A DNA stretch of 64,000 nt from Vibrio gelatinilyticus (GTDB taxonomy: Bacteria; Pseudomonadota; Gammaproteobacteria; Enterobacterales; Vibrionaceae): positions 124,001-188,000 of the forward strand of contig NZ_JAJNNZ010000004.1 of assembly GCF_022836845.1 (NCBI RefSeq). Reading direction: 5' to 3'. The position numbers and the translations under genes are program-made. Position 1 is the first letter of the stretch, and each line of letters begins with the position of its first letter. The notes beneath the pieces are model-generated. The model ran no database searches, was not told where the DNA came from, and saw only the letters and a program-made list of their open reading frames with translations. Of the stretch, positions 63,117 to 64,000 are shown piece by piece.

Positions 63117-64000
63117 ATGGATCCTAAAAGCGGCACTTCAGCACTCCCGGCGAGTTCGGCTTACCTTGCATTTTCTGTTTTGATCGTTGATGACGAAGTC
63201 GGCATGCAAACCATTTTAAAAAAAGCGCTGAGTAAGAGCTTTGGTCATGTCGAGACAGCTGGAAGTGTCGAGCAAGCTGAGCTGCTGAGACAAAGTACCC
63301 ATTTTGACTTGATTATTTTAGACATCAACCTTCCAGGCCGTTCTGGTATTGAGTGGGAAGAAGCCTTTAATGATATAGAGCGTAAAGTTGACGTCATATT
63401 TATGACCGGTTACGCCGATCTTGAGGTTGCGATCAGCGCCCTTAAATTAGGAGCGTCCGATTTTATTCTAAAGCCCTTTAACCTCGAACAAATGCTCCGC
63501 GCAGTAAAACGTTGTATGGACAAACGGGTGGCAGAGCGGGTAAATACGGCGCTTAATCACGACATTAGCAGACATATTAATAAAGAGATGATCGGGACAT
63601 CAGAAAAGACGAAGCAATTGAAACAGCTGATGGCTCAGTTTGCCCCCTCAAGAGCCTCTGTTTTGATCGAAGGTGAATCAGGCACTGGTAAAGAGTTAGT
63701 CGCAAGGGGGATTCATAAGCTCAGCGAACGTGAGGGACCTTTTGTCGCGATCAATTGTGCCGCTTTATCTCCAGAGTTATTGGAAAGCGAGTTATTTGGG
63801 CACGCCGCTGGTTCATTTACTGGCGCAAAGAAAAGTCGTGAAGGGCTGTTTCGTGTCGCTAGTGGTGGAACCTTGTTTCTCGACGAAATCGGCGAAATGC
63901 CTATGTCTATGCAATCATCTCTACTACGCGTATTAGAGCAGCGTACTGTACGCCCTGTAGGTAGCGAGAAGGAGGTTAGTGTCGACGTTAGAGTCGTCGC
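63117..64000 (+). CDS. Sigma-54-dependent response regulator (NtrC type), partial at window end
   Basis: The frame runs from ATG 63117, nine bases after AGGA, to the window edge without a stop, so about 294 residues of a longer protein are seen. The receiver domain has acidic residues D25-D26, phospho-acceptor D69 (LILDINLPG), T97 and K119 (LKPF). An AAA+ domain follows with Walker A GESGTGKE, the sigma-54 contact loop in the form GSFTGA, and Walker B TLFLDEIGE. The C-terminal DNA-binding domain lies beyond the window. It is divergent from tupA. A partner kinase is expected downstream. It probably activates sigma-54 promoters elsewhere, and its targets are unknown. Confidence 0.93.
   Translation, partial: MDPKSGTSALPASSAYLAFSVLIVDDEVGMQTILKKALSKSFGHVETAGSVEQAELLRQSTHFDLIILDINLPGRSGIEWEEAFNDIERKVDVIFMTGYADLEVAISALKLGASDFILKPFNLEQMLRAVKRCMDKRVAERVNTALNHDISRHINKEMIGTSEKTKQLKQLMAQFAPSRASVLIEGESGTGKELVARGIHKLSEREGPFVAINCAALSPELLESELFGHAAGSFTGAKKSREGLFRVASGGTLFLDEIGEMPMSMQSSLLRVLEQRTVRPVGSEKEVSVDVRVV

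Overview
The window looks like part of a Vibrio (Vibrionaceae) chromosome. The genes supporting this are a bcsABZC cellulose operon, a phaB-phaA-phasin-phaC cluster, a DUF2960 protein, a MobB-MoeA fusion, a NUDIX/PAP2 fusion and a tup operon beside a sigma-54 regulator. The assignment rests on recognised protein families and gene order; no database was searched. I saw no tRNA, rRNA, insertion sequence, CRISPR array or prophage.

Layout. (1) 1-25 kb, matrix region: bcsA, bcsB, bcsZ and bcsC make and export cellulose. A 3364-residue VCBS-repeat surface protein follows on the same strand. Convergent to it, behind a shared terminator, is a type I secretion set of two ABC exporters and one membrane-fusion protein. 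Both exporters have damaged ATPase motifs, which is the most unusual feature here. (2) 25-27 kb: a Tat-exported PhoX-type phosphatase. (3) 27.7-32.8 kb: polyhydroxyalkanoate synthesis (phaB, phaA, phasin, phaC) and an FKBP-like protein. (4) 33-34.5 kb: a dicarboxylate/amino-acid symporter with a CRP-like site upstream. (5) 34.6-39.4 kb, minus strand: tolC-hlyD-permease-permease, an ABC-2 type exporter with no ATPase gene, preceded by a strong palindrome. (6) 40.2-45.8 kb: a CitA/CitB-like two-component pair converging on tctCBA, a tripartite tricarboxylate transporter with a possible small membrane protein between tctC and tctB. (7) 46.1-54.9 kb: the methylcitrate operon gntR-prpB-prpC-acnD-prpF-prpE, divergent from tctCBA, with two TTGTNGACAA sites in the shared control region. 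(8) 54.9-57.8 kb: two small membrane ORFs, a secreted hypothetical protein, a GNAT acetyltransferase and a NUDIX/PAP2 fusion. (9) 57.8-62.9 kb, minus strand: DUF2960 gene, mobB-moeA, mobA, tupC, tupB, tupA (tungstate uptake and molybdenum-cofactor assembly). (10) 63.1 kb to the end: an NtrC-type regulator cut by the window edge.

How the parts fit: the first 25 kb suggest a biofilm matrix module of polysaccharide plus giant adhesin plus a dedicated but odd exporter. The pha, tct and prp blocks deal with acyl-CoA storage, carboxylate uptake and propionyl-CoA disposal. The tup/mob block supplies metal and cofactor to molybdo/tungsto-enzymes. Start codons were chosen from Shine-Dalgarno spacing and signal peptides, and several are shorter than the longest reading frame.
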